Shown piece after piece: positions 25,974 through 33,198 of a stretch of DNA of 35,102 bases (position 1 is its first letter; every line of letters starts with the position of its first letter). The stretch is taken from contig JAFRRP010000052.1 in assembly GCA_017428085.1 (NCBI GenBank), positions 1 to 35,102 on the forward strand, written 5' to 3'. The notes beneath the pieces were generated by a model. That model was not told where the DNA came from. It did no database searches and saw nothing but the letters and a program-made list of their open reading frames with translations. Both the position numbers and the translations under genes were made by a program. Origin of the DNA: Clostridia bacterium (GTDB taxonomy: Bacteria > Bacillota > Clostridia > Oscillospirales > Acutalibacteraceae).

Positions 25974-27296
25974 TTATTCGTTATCATACAGCTGCTCGAA
26001 GGACTCGAACAGCTCGTTGCCGCCGCAGCCGGTGATCTCCACGCGAACGCCCAGCGCCGCGCTGACGTCGCCGACCGAGACGTCGTCCAGAAAGATGGGT
26101 TCTTCTCTGCTTTTCAGCATAACGGAAGGGATCAGCAGCGCCGTGCCGGGGGCCAGCTTGTCCCGCATAAAACGGATAAGGTCCCTGCCGGTGACAAGGC
26201 CCGCCACGGTGACCTGCTCGCCGAAAAACTCGTTTTTGACGCCGTACACGTCGATGGCGCTGCGGGTGTATTTTTCCGTGAACTTCGCGGCGATCTCCCG
26301 CATCAGCGGACAGGCCGCGAGACCCGTGGCCACGGCGATCCGCCGGGGGATCTCATCTCCCTCCGCTTCTTTCAGCCGTTCGTTGAAATCATATGCGGTC
26401 AACGCGAAGGAGCCCACGCCGTTTTCCAGCTGCGGAAAATCGCCGTAGTACGCCACATCCGGGATCGGCCTGCCGGAAAGAAGGAAAAACTCGTCCGACG
26501 GGTACGCCAGCTTCTCGCGGCCCTGTCCGATCAGACGGTCGTTGAAGGCGTCGATCATGTCGATCGCCCGCGCCGCCTCCTCCGGCGTAAAGGGGCGCAG
26601 CGGATACAGCCCCTCGCGGTATTTCGTCAGACCGACGGGTACCGCGGCGATACTGGAAACGTGTTCCAGCTCCGCCAGCTTTTCCAGCGAAAACGCCAGC
26701 TCCTCCCCGTCGTTGACGCCGGGACACAGCACCAGCTGGGCGTTGACGGAGATGCCCGCGTCGGAAAAACGCTTCAGCAGCGACAGCGATTCCCCCGCGT
26801 GGGGATTCTTCATCATCTTCACACGCAGTTCCGGGTTCATCGTATGCACAGAGGCATTGATGGGACTGATGTGGTATTTGATGATCCGTTCCGCGTCGTG
26901 CTCCGAAAGGTTCGTCAGCGTGATGTAATTGCCGAACAGAAAGGACAACCGGGAATCGTCGTCCTTGAAATACAGACTGGGGCGCAGGCCCTTCGGCAGC
27001 TGGTCGATGAAGCAGAAGATACACTTGTTTTTGCAGCTGCGCTGCCGGTCCATCAGGTAGGTGTCGAACACCAGACCGATGTTGTCGATATCTCCGTCGT
27101 TCTTTACGCGGCAGCGCTTCACGCGGCCCTTGCTGTCCCGGTACTCGATGGTCAACTTTTCCTCGCCCGTAAAAAAGCGATAGTCCAGCACGTCCCCGAT
27201 CTCGTTGCCGTTGATGGACAGCAGCGTATCCCCGGGGGCGATCCCCTTGCGGCCGCAGGCCGATTTTTTGCGTACGTCGGCAATCTCTACTGCCAT
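25974..27296 (-). CDS. DUF512 radical-SAM-like protein with N-terminal PDZ domain
   Basis: 440 residues. An N-terminal PDZ-like region (about 1-60; GIAPGDTLLSINGNEIGD), then a C-x3-C-x2-C cluster motif (C88, C92, C95; SCKNKCIFCFIDQLPKG), then the DUF512 C-terminal domain (about 220-430). Its function is not established, but it is widespread in anaerobic Firmicutes beside der. The ATG at 27296 has GAGG about 6 nt upstream. It is probably a [4Fe-4S] SAM enzyme; the substrate is unknown. Confidence 0.9.
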   Translation of the reverse strand: MAVEIADVRKKSACGRKGIAPGDTLLSINGNEIGDVLDYRFFTGEEKLTIEYRDSKGRVKRCRVKNDGDIDNIGLVFDTYLMDRQRSCKNKCIFCFIDQLPKGLRPSLYFKDDDSRLSFLFGNYITLTNLSEHDAERIIKYHISPINASVHTMNPELRVKMMKNPHAGESLSLLKRFSDAGISVNAQLVLCPGVNDGEELAFSLEKLAELEHVSSIAAVPVGLTKYREGLYPLRPFTPEEAARAIDMIDAFNDRLIGQGREKLAYPSDEFFLLSGRPIPDVAYYGDFPQLENGVGSFALTAYDFNERLKEAEGDEIPRRIAVATGLAACPLMREIAAKFTEKYTRSAIDVYGVKNEFFGEQVTVAGLVTGRDLIRFMRDKLAPGTALLIPSVMLKSREEPIFLDDVSVGDVSAALGVRVEITGCGGNELFESFEQLYDNE

Positions 27297-27535
27297 GTTA
27301 CCTCACCCGATACAATCCGATAAGAAGCCGCAGGGCTTCCCATCAAACAAGAAAGCGGATGCGGAGCAGCCGCTTTCGCATGCGACATCGCCGTTGCCCA
27401 AAGGGCAAGATCGGCGGGCGTTAAAAGCTTTTTTGTCAGACAGGCAGTCGTAACGCTGCCTGTTTAACAAGAAAAAGGCGGGGAAGATGTTCTTCTCCAC
27501 CTGCGCCAAAGTACAAGGATATCGAAAAAAACGTA
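27297..27535 (-). other. structured intergenic region: four hairpins plus a terminator candidate
   Basis: A 239-nt gap between rpmF and the DUF512 gene. Four stems: GAAGCC/GGCTTC (27324-27339), GAAAGCGG/CCGCTTTC (27351-27377), TTGCCC/GGGCAA with a further CGCCG/CGGCG pair outside it (27389-27416) and ACAGGCAG/CTGCCTGT (27440-27463). A 68-residue minus-strand frame exists here but has no ribosome site and no recognisable sequence. The motif AACAAGAAA occurs twice, at about 27346 and 27467. No riboswitch class I know was recognised. Confidence 0.55.
27470..27498 (-). terminator. candidate intrinsic terminator after rpmF
   Basis: On the minus strand a hairpin GGAGAAG-aacat-CTTCCCC (27480-27498, one mismatch) is followed by GCC and then TTTTTCTTGTT (27466-27476), about 38 nt after the rpmF stop. 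The run of Ts is good; the stem is imperfect. Confidence 0.45.
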
Positions 27536-27718
27536 TCAGTCCTCGACCGTTACGACCTGACGGCCGTTATAGTAGCCGCACGCCGGGCAGAGCCGATGAG
27601 CTCTCTTGTATTCGCCGCAATTCGGGCACTTTTCGATTTCGGGAGCGGAGATCTTCCACAGATTGTTGCGTCTCTTATCTCTTCTTGCTTTGGAAACTCT
27701 TCTTGCAGGTACTGCCAT
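27536..27718 (-). CDS. rpmF: 50S ribosomal protein L32
   Basis: 60 residues, MAVPARRVSKARRDKRRNN..., the standard L32 start. Four zinc-ligand cysteines are present (C31, C34, C44, C47), so it is the zinc-binding form. The ATG at 27718 has GGAGG 9 nt upstream. It follows the yceD-like gene with a 32-nt gap, the conserved bacterial yceD-rpmF pair. Confidence 0.97.
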   Translation of the reverse strand: MAVPARRVSKARRDKRRNNLWKISAPEIEKCPNCGEYKRAHRLCPACGYYNGRQVVTVED

Positions 27719-27750
27719 GGTATATATCCTCCTAATAGATAAACTGCCTT

Positions 27751-28233
27751 TTACGTTCCGTTCAGCAGGTCCTTCAGCGCGTCCCAGCGCGGATCGGCCG
27801 CTTTTTCGCAGCGGCAGGGCCCCTCGTTCAGATCGGCGCCGCACTGCGGGCACAGTCCCTTGCAGTCCGGCTTGCATAAAAGCCGGTAAGGGATGGAAAG
27901 GTAAGCATCCTCGCACACCAACGCGTCCACGTCCAGCTTCCGGTCTTCGACCAGAATGAACTCGTCGCTGTCGTCCTCCTCGCTCAGCTCGGAAACAAGG
28001 ATATGCTTCACGGGAACGGTCGCGTGGCGCAGCAGGGGCTTATTACAGCGCGCGCAGGGGGCGGCGTAATCGAATTTCGCCGCGGCGCTGATGCGCACGA
28101 TGCCCGTCCGGTTCTCCACGAAGCCGGTCACGCTGACGGGCGTAACGAAGCTTTCGTCGTCCTGTTCAAAGGAATAATCGAGCTCAACGCGCTCTCCCTC
28201 TTTGTCAAAAACAGGCAAAAGATCGATCCGCAA
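27751..28233 (-). CDS. DUF177/YceD family protein
   Basis: 160 residues from a TTG at 28233, which has GGGAGGT (28241-28247) with 8-nt spacing and gives the family-like (M)RIDLLPVFDKEG. A TTG at 28272 would add 13 residues but lies almost on the predicted transcription start and has no ribosome site. The protein is a DUF177 (YceD, rRNA accumulation protein) member with cysteines at CARCNKP and CKPDCKGLCPQCG, possibly a zinc site. It is cotranscribed with rpmF, as in most bacteria. In other species the family affects 23S rRNA levels. Confidence 0.88.
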   Translation of the reverse strand: MRIDLLPVFDKEGERVELDYSFEQDDESFVTPVSVTGFVENRTGIVRISAAAKFDYAAPCARCNKPLLRHATVPVKHILVSELSEEDDSDEFILVEDRKLDVDALVCEDAYLSIPYRLLCKPDCKGLCPQCGADLNEGPCRCEKAADPRWDALKDLLNGT

Positions 28234-28284
28234 ACCCGATACCTCCCGCCGGAATGCCGGTTCCTGCGCCAAAACGCAAAGAAT

Positions 28285-28313
28285 ATTATATATACAGATT
28301 TCCGGTTTGTCAA
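28285..28313 (-). promoter_or_regulatory. near-consensus sigma-A promoter of yceD-rpmF
   Basis: Minus strand TTGACA (28308-28313), 17-nt spacer, TATAAT (28285-28290): both hexamers are perfect. Transcription should start near 28278, 45 nt before the TTG start codon. An 8-bp dyad ACAGATTT/AAATCTGT (28294-28325) lies across the spacer and -35, so an operator function is possible. Confidence 0.88.
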
Positions 28314-28367
28314 CAGAAAATCTGTTTTTTTACGAATTTTAACCGAATGACCACCCGGGCAGACGGA

Positions 28368-28784
28368 TCATTCCACCGTGCAGCAGTCGAAAATGCTGGC
28401 GGGCAGGTTGTCCTTTTCCGTGGAGATCGTAAAGGTAAACACGGTCTCGGTCAGCTCGCTGAGCCGCGCGATCCGGCTGAGGAACGCCGCCAGCTCGTCG
28501 TAGTTTTTGCCGCCGATCTTCAGCGTGGCGTCCACCAGGATATCGGTGATGTCGTGGTCGCCCGCGCAAAGGCCGCTTAAAAAGCCGTAAAACGCGTCGT
28601 ACCCGCTGATGCCGTAGTTGCTGGCCGCCAGCAGACGCACGCGGTAACTCACCTGGAACCGCAGCAGATCGTCCTTTTCCACGCACACCACGTGGCCCTT
28701 GGAATTCTGCAGGGCGGTGTTGACGTTGTCCAGAAGGCGCTTCGTTTTGCCGGAGCCCTTTTCACCAATCAGTAATTTGACCAT
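28368..28784 (-). CDS. small P-loop protein of unknown function
   Basis: 138 residues, a compact P-loop protein with Walker A GEKGSGKT at residues 7-14 and a hydrophobic strand before it (MVKLLI). A second conserved-looking strand, ITDILVDATL, around 80 could supply a Walker B-like Asp (D81 or D85). I recognise no further domain, and clostridial relatives are often labelled ATP-binding protein. It follows pgi by 40 nt on the same strand. The ATG at 28784 has GGAT-like sequence upstream (AAAGGATCTGG). What it binds is not known; cytosolic by lack of signal or helices. Confidence 0.72.
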   Translation of the reverse strand: MVKLLIGEKGSGKTKRLLDNVNTALQNSKGHVVCVEKDDLLRFQVSYRVRLLAASNYGISGYDAFYGFLSGLCAGDHDITDILVDATLKIGGKNYDELAAFLSRIARLSELTETVFTFTISTEKDNLPASIFDCCTVE

Positions 28785-28824
28785 TGTTACCAGATCCTTT
28801 CTTTTTCCGTCGTTTAATATGATA

Positions 28825-30168
28825 TTACAGCAGTCGTTGTTTCAGCTCTTCCGCCAACGCCTCGTAGCCGGGCTTGCCCAGCAGCGCGAACATGTTCTTT
28901 TTGTAGCTCTCCACGCCGGGCTGGTTGAAGGGATTGACGCCCAGCACGTAGCCGGAGACGGCGCAGGCCTTCTCAAAGAAGTAGATCAGCTGGCCCAGAT
29001 GGTATTCGTCCATGGCGTCCGCCTCGATCACGATTCCGGGCACGCCGCCGTCGGCATGCGCCAGCACGGTGCCCTCGAAGGCCTTGCGATTGATATAGGC
29101 CATGCCCCTGCCCGCCAGGAAATTCAGCCCGTCGGTATTCTCCGGGTCCGCTTCGATCACCAGGTCGCGTTTGGGGGAAGCGAAGGTCACCGTCGTTTCA
29201 AACAGGACGCGCTCGCCGTCCTGCACGTACTGACCCATGGAGTGCAGGTCCGTGGAATAGATGACGGAGGCCGGGAACAGCCCCTTGCCGTCCTTGCCCT
29301 CGCTTTCGCCGAACAGCTGCTTGAACCATTCGTTCATCATCGTATAGTCCGGTTCGTAGCAGACGGACAGTTCGATCATTTTGCCCTTCCGGTACAGGAT
29401 ATTGCGCAGGGCCGCGTATTTATAGCAGTCGTTTTCCGCCAACGAGACGGAGGTATACTGCCGCATGGCGTCCGCCGCGCCGCGCATCAGGGCGTCGATA
29501 TCCACGCCCGCGCAGGCGATGGGCAGCAGCCCCACGGCGGTAAGCACGGAATACCGGCCGCCTACGTCGTCCGGCACCACGAATTCCTCGTAGCCCTCCC
29601 GGTCCGACAGGGCCTTCAGCGTGCCTTTGGCCTTATCGGTGGTCACGTAGATGCGCCCGGCCGCGCCTTCCTTGCCGTATTTTTCTTCCAGCAGCTTGCG
29701 GAACACGCGGAACGCGATGGCAGGCTCCGTGGTGGTGCCCGATTTGGAGATCACGTTGACGGAGAAATCGCAGGTTTTGCAGATCTCAAGCACCTCGCCG
29801 ATCTCCGTGGGGGACAGGCTGTTGCCGAGGAAAAAGATCTTGGGCGTATCCTTTGCGATCAGGTTGTAATTCTTTGATTTGACGAATTCGACGGCGGCGC
29901 GGGCGCCCAGATACGACCCGCCGATGCCGATCACCACCAGCGCGTCGGAATCGGATATGATCTTCGCCGCCGCGGCCTTGATCCGCGCAAATTCCTCTTT
30001 ATCGTAGTCCGCCGGAAGAGTGAGCCAGCCGTGGAAGTCGTTTCCCGCCGCTTCAGCCCTGTTCACATACAAAAAGGCGTGGGCCCTTTCGATCTCCGGC
30101 GCGATGGCGTCCAGCTCAGCCGACGAAACAAAGTCTTTCAGGTAGTTGCAATTCAGTTTCAATGCCAT
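28825..30168 (-). CDS. pgi: glucose-6-phosphate isomerase
   Basis: Interconverts glucose-6-phosphate and fructose-6-phosphate in glycolysis and gluconeogenesis. 447 residues, the short bacterial form typical of Firmicutes. Signature parts [21 protein letters not shown], the PGI signature 1 [14 protein letters not shown], and signature 2 [13 protein letters not shown] are all present. The ATG at 30168 has GAAGGA about 11 nt upstream, and a good promoter lies at 30204-30232. The small P-loop gene follows. Confidence 0.97.
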   Translation of the reverse strand: MALKLNCNYLKDFVSSAELDAIAPEIERAHAFLYVNRAEAAGNDFHGWLTLPADYDKEEFARIKAAAAKIISDSDALVVIGIGGSYLGARAAVEFVKSKNYNLIAKDTPKIFFLGNSLSPTEIGEVLEICKTCDFSVNVISKSGTTTEPAIAFRVFRKLLEEKYGKEGAAGRIYVTTDKAKGTLKALSDREGYEEFVVPDDVGGRYSVLTAVGLLPIACAGVDIDALMRGAADAMRQYTSVSLAENDCYKYAALRNILYRKGKMIELSVCYEPDYTMMNEWFKQLFGESEGKDGKGLFPASVIYSTDLHSMGQYVQDGERVLFETTVTFASPKRDLVIEADPENTDGLNFLAGRGMAYINRKAFEGTVLAHADGGVPGIVIEADAMDEYHLGQLIYFFEKACAVSGYVLGVNPFNQPGVESYKKNMFALLGKPGYEALAEELKQRLL

Positions 30169-30203
30169 GTGTAAAAAGTTCCTTCTTTTTTCGATATATG
30201 GGT

Positions 30204-30232
30204 ATTCTACTATATCCGAAAAATTTTTTCAA
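30204..30232 (-). promoter_or_regulatory. sigma-A-like promoter of pgi
   Basis: Minus strand TTGAAA (30227-30232), 17-nt spacer, TAGAAT (30204-30209), start near 30197, about 30 nt before the pgi ATG. It lies directly after the stop of the carboxypeptidase gene, so pgi has its own promoter. Confidence 0.72.
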
Positions 30233-30241
30233 TAATAAAAA

Positions 30242-31450
30242 TCATTTTTTTTGCTCTTGCGCGGAAAAAGAACGGAAAAGCAACAGCCACGCGCTGAAAA
30301 AATCGATCTTCGGGATATCCTCGGGACAATAGATCGCGTGCTCCGCGATGATCTCTCCCCCGGAACGGAAAACGATCTTCCCCAGCTTCTGCCCCGCCGC
30401 CACCGGCGCCTCCACTTCGGCGTCATATTCCGCCGTCTGCGTCACGCCCGCGCCAACGCCCCGTTCCGTCAGCACCGGGGAACCTGTTTCGCATTCCGGC
30501 AGAAAGCCGCGCGTCAGCCCGTGCAGCACCGTCACTTCCCCGATCAGGGAGGCGTCGTTTTCCGGCGTGTAGATCTCGTAATTGGCAAAGCCCCAGTCCA
30601 GCAGCGCCCGGGCGCCTGCGAACCGGTCCTTGCTGTTGTCCGCCCCCAGGATCACGGCCACCAGTTCCATCCCGTCGCGCTCCGCCGAAGCCGCCACGCA
30701 GCAGCCGGCCTTGCTGGTGGTGCCCGTCTTCAGCCCTGTGCAGCCGCTGTAAAACCGCACCAGCTTGTTGGTGTTCACCAACTGCGTCGCGCCGCCGCGC
30801 AGGCTGTCCATCCACACCGTGGCATACTGCCGGATCAGGTCGTGGCGCAGCAGTTCCCGGGACATCAGCGCAATATCGAAGGCCGAGGTCCTGTGGTCTT
30901 CCGTGTCGTCGTCCAGTCCGGTGCAGTTGTCAAAATGGGTATCTTCCATACCCAGCTGCGCCGCCCGGTCGTTCATCATCCCGGCGAAGGCGGTCTCGCT
31001 GCCCGCCAGCGTTTCCGCCAGCAGCGTGCAGGCGTCGTTGGCGCTGCCGATGACGGCGGCCTTCAGCAGGTCGTCCACGGTCATCTGCTCCCCCGGCTCC
31101 AGCCAGATCTGCGAGCCGCCTTTGGCGGCGGCGGTATCGGAACAGGTCAGCACGTCGTTCAGCGTCAGCTTTCCGGCTTCGACGGCCTCGCACACCAACA
31201 GCAGCGTCATGATCTTTGTTACGGACGCGGGATACAATCGCTCGTGCTCGTGGGAGGCGGCGATCAGCGTGCCGGTATTCACGTCCATCAGCGCGCATGC
31301 TTTCGCGCGGACCTCCCCCGTCAGCGTTTCCTCCGCATCCGCGGGCAGCACCGAAACGGACAGCGCGGCATTTTCCCCCGCGGCGGTCCCCTCGCCGGGC
31401 CACGCCAGCAGCAGCGACGCGATCAGCAAAAACAGCAGTATCTTTTTCAT
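30242..31450 (-). CDS. D-alanyl-D-alanine carboxypeptidase (serine-type, PBP5-like)
   Basis: 402 residues from the ATG at 31450 (GGAGG 8 nt upstream); a longer reading exists but adds no signal-like text. A signal peptide (about 1-24) precedes the penicillin-binding transpeptidase-type domain with active serine in SVTK (S76, K79), SAN (136-138) and KTG (241-243). A PBP5_C-like beta domain (about 300-385) follows. The last 21 residues (IDFFSAWLLLFRSF...) are amphipathic and could tether it to the membrane. It trims peptidoglycan pentapeptides. Related genes in Clostridia act in vegetative or spore wall synthesis; which applies here is not shown. Confidence 0.94.
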   Translation of the reverse strand: MKKILLFLLIASLLLAWPGEGTAAGENAALSVSVLPADAEETLTGEVRAKACALMDVNTGTLIAASHEHERLYPASVTKIMTLLLVCEAVEAGKLTLNDVLTCSDTAAAKGGSQIWLEPGEQMTVDDLLKAAVIGSANDACTLLAETLAGSETAFAGMMNDRAAQLGMEDTHFDNCTGLDDDTEDHRTSAFDIALMSRELLRHDLIRQYATVWMDSLRGGATQLVNTNKLVRFYSGCTGLKTGTTSKAGCCVAASAERDGMELVAVILGADNSKDRFAGARALLDWGFANYEIYTPENDASLIGEVTVLHGLTRGFLPECETGSPVLTERGVGAGVTQTAEYDAEVEAPVAAGQKLGKIVFRSGGEIIAEHAIYCPEDIPKIDFFSAWLLLFRSFSAQEQKK

Positions 31451-31510
31451 TTTCAGTCCCTCCTTATCAACATTTATATGTCCCATCCGCAAAAAAATGA
31501 GATTTCCCAA

Positions 31511-31539
31511 TTGATTATTCCGCGCCGACGCACTATAAT
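31511..31539 (+). promoter_or_regulatory. sigma-A-like promoter of mtaB
   Basis: Plus strand TTGATT (31511-31516), 17-nt spacer, TATAAT (31534-31539), start near 31546, 36 nt before the mtaB ATG. It lies in the 131-nt divergent region between the carboxypeptidase gene and mtaB. I could not find a confident promoter for the carboxypeptidase gene on the other strand. Confidence 0.78.
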
Positions 31540-31581
31540 ATACTCATATTTATCCTAAATATCTCGGTTCGGAGAAACGCC

Positions 31582-32874
31582 ATGAAAGCAGCGATCTGCA
31601 CCTTGGGCTGCAAGGTCAACCAATACGAATCTCAGGAAATGCTGTGCCGGCTGAAAGAAGCCGGTTACGGGATCACGGACGTTCACGGCGACGCGGACGT
31701 ATATATCGTCAACTCCTGCACCGTCACGGCGGAAAGCAGCCGCAAGACGCGCCAGACCGTGCGGCGGCTGAAGCACGAGCACCCGGACGCCGTCGTGGTG
31801 CTGACGGGCTGCTATCCCCAGGCCTTCGCGCAGGAGGCGGCGGGGCTGGAGGAGGCGGATATCGTGCTCGGCAACCGGTCCAACGGGGAATTGACGGAAA
31901 AGCTGGAAGAATACTTCGCCGGCAGACGGCGCATGGCCGCCACACAATCCCATGAACGGGACGACGCTTATAATGGGGGGATCATCGACCGGTTTGAGGG
32001 CCACACCCGGGCGTTCGTCAAGATCCAGGACGGCTGCAACCGGTACTGCTCCTACTGCATCATCCCCAAAGCGCGCGGTTTTTCGCGTTCAAAGCCGTTG
32101 GAGACCATCCGCAAAGAGGTCGCCCTGCTGGCGGCGAACAACTATAAGGAGATCGTGTTCGTGGGGATCAACCTGTCCGCCTACGGAAAGGATATCGGGC
32201 TGGACCTGTGCGACGCGCTGGAAACGGCGGAGAAGACGCCCGGCGTGGAGCGCATCCGGCTGGGCTCGCTGGAACCGGACCATATCACGGACGATATAAT
32301 CGATCGCATGCGCGGGCTGACGAAGCTCTGCCCCCAGTTCCACCTTTCTCTGCAAAGCGGCTGCGACAGGACGCTGAAGCGCATGAACCGGCACTACACC
32401 GCGGAAGGATACGCCGCCCTGTGCGATAAGCTGAAAGCGGCGTTCCCCGACCTTTCGCTGACCACGGACGTGATCGCGGGGTTTCCCGGAGAAACAGGAG
32501 AAGACTTTGACGAAACGGTGGCGTTTGTAAAAAGGATCGGCTTTATGAAGGTACACGTCTTCCCCTTCTCTCCCAGAGAGGGCACGCCGGCGTTTTCCTA
32601 TCCCGATCCGGTCCCCAACGCCGTAAAGGAGGCCCGCTGCGCCCGATTGCAGAAAGAGGCGGACGCGCTGCGGGAGGATTTTTTGCGGGGATATATCGGA
32701 AAAACCGTCGAGGTGCTGTTTGAAACGGCGAAAGGGACGCAGCGGCACGGCTATACGAAAAATTACACGCCCGTCGCCGTCGCTTCGGGAGAAGAATTGA
32801 CCGGAACGATCCGTCAGGTGGCCGTCGCAGAGGTACGGGACGGCATGTGTACGGGAAAGCTCTCCGACGGATGA
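31582..32874 (+). CDS. mtaB: tRNA (N6-threonylcarbamoyladenosine(37)-C2)-methylthiotransferase
   Basis: MtaB adds a methylthio group to t6A37 in tRNAs reading ANN codons. 430 residues. UPF0004 domain with first-cluster cysteines C10, C46, C77 (CTLGCKVNQ, NSCTVTA, TGCYPQ), radical SAM C-x3-C-x2-C at C152, C156, C159 (DGCNRYCSYCIIPKARG), and a C-terminal TRAM-like end. CTLGCKVNQYES separates MtaB from MiaB and RimO. The ATG at 31582 has GGAG 8 nt upstream. It stands on the plus strand, opposite to the other core genes. Confidence 0.96.
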   Translation: MKAAICTLGCKVNQYESQEMLCRLKEAGYGITDVHGDADVYIVNSCTVTAESSRKTRQTVRRLKHEHPDAVVVLTGCYPQAFAQEAAGLEEADIVLGNRSNGELTEKLEEYFAGRRRMAATQSHERDDAYNGGIIDRFEGHTRAFVKIQDGCNRYCSYCIIPKARGFSRSKPLETIRKEVALLAANNYKEIVFVGINLSAYGKDIGLDLCDALETAEKTPGVERIRLGSLEPDHITDDIIDRMRGLTKLCPQFHLSLQSGCDRTLKRMNRHYTAEGYAALCDKLKAAFPDLSLTTDVIAGFPGETGEDFDETVAFVKRIGFMKVHVFPFSPREGTPAFSYPDPVPNAVKEARCARLQKEADALREDFLRGYIGKTVEVLFETAKGTQRHGYTKNYTPVAVASGEELTGTIRQVAVAEVRDGMCTGKLSDG

Positions 32875-32931
32875 TAAGCATCCCTGCGACGAGCCCCGAA
32901 CGCCGACAACGGTTTCATGTCCCGTCTGAAG

Positions 32932-32963
32932 CAGCCGGATCGAACGCCGGCTGTTTTTCTTTA
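32932..32963 (+). terminator. intrinsic terminator after mtaB
   Basis: Stem CAGCCGG (32932-32938) with CCGGCTG (32947-32953), 8-nt loop, followed by TTTTTCTTT. It is 57 nt after the mtaB stop in the correct plus orientation. Confidence 0.88.
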
Positions 32964-33065
32964 AACTAACTTAAAAGAAATAAATATTCTTTGGAAATAC
33001 CACCAAAAAAATTTCAGAAGTATTATATAACCATTACAAACTTGTTTTCCTCACATAAATATCCA

Positions 33066-33094
33066 TTTACAAAACTCCCGCTTTATGGTATAAA
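33066..33094 (+). promoter_or_regulatory. sigma-A-like promoter of the dockerin-protein gene
   Basis: TTTACA (33066-33071), 17-nt spacer, TATAAA (33089-33094), start near 33101. It leaves a leader of almost 100 nt containing a long hairpin. Confidence 0.75.
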
Positions 33095-33105
33095 TAGATT
33101 GAGGA

Positions 33106-33161
33106 AACAGCATCCGGGGGATCGGATCCTCATTTCGGCGATCGATCCCCGGCTTCCCTGT
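33106..33161 (+). promoter_or_regulatory. long imperfect hairpin in the 5' leader of the dockerin-protein gene
   Basis: CCGGGG(G)ATCG (about 33114-33124) pairs with CGATCCCCGG (about 33143-33152; one bulge), with ACAG (33106-33109) and CTGT (33158-33161) as an outer pair. It sits between the predicted transcription start and the ribosome site (AAGG at 33188-33191). It does not match a riboswitch class I recognise; it could control stability or translation of the transcript. Confidence 0.5.
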
Positions 33162-33198
33162 CAAACACTATATGTTATCCGGAAAAGAAGGTAGAAAA

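Larger units (their letters stand above)
32875..33198 (+). other. AT-rich intergenic region with terminator, promoter and leader hairpin
   Basis: 324 nt between mtaB and the dockerin-protein gene, in sharp contrast to the GC-rich surroundings. It holds the mtaB terminator (32932-32963), the promoter at 33066-33094 and a leader hairpin (33106-33161), listed separately. No convincing RNA gene or small coding frame is seen in the rest. Confidence 0.75.

Noticed and set aside
27303..27509. 68-codon minus-strand frame in the rpmF-DUF512 gap
   Set aside because: No ribosome site, no recognisable family, and it coincides with a run of hairpins.
28294..28331. Dyad followed by a T-run as a plus-strand terminator
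   Set aside because: No plus-strand gene lies upstream for several kilobases; the dyad overlaps a minus-strand promoter instead.
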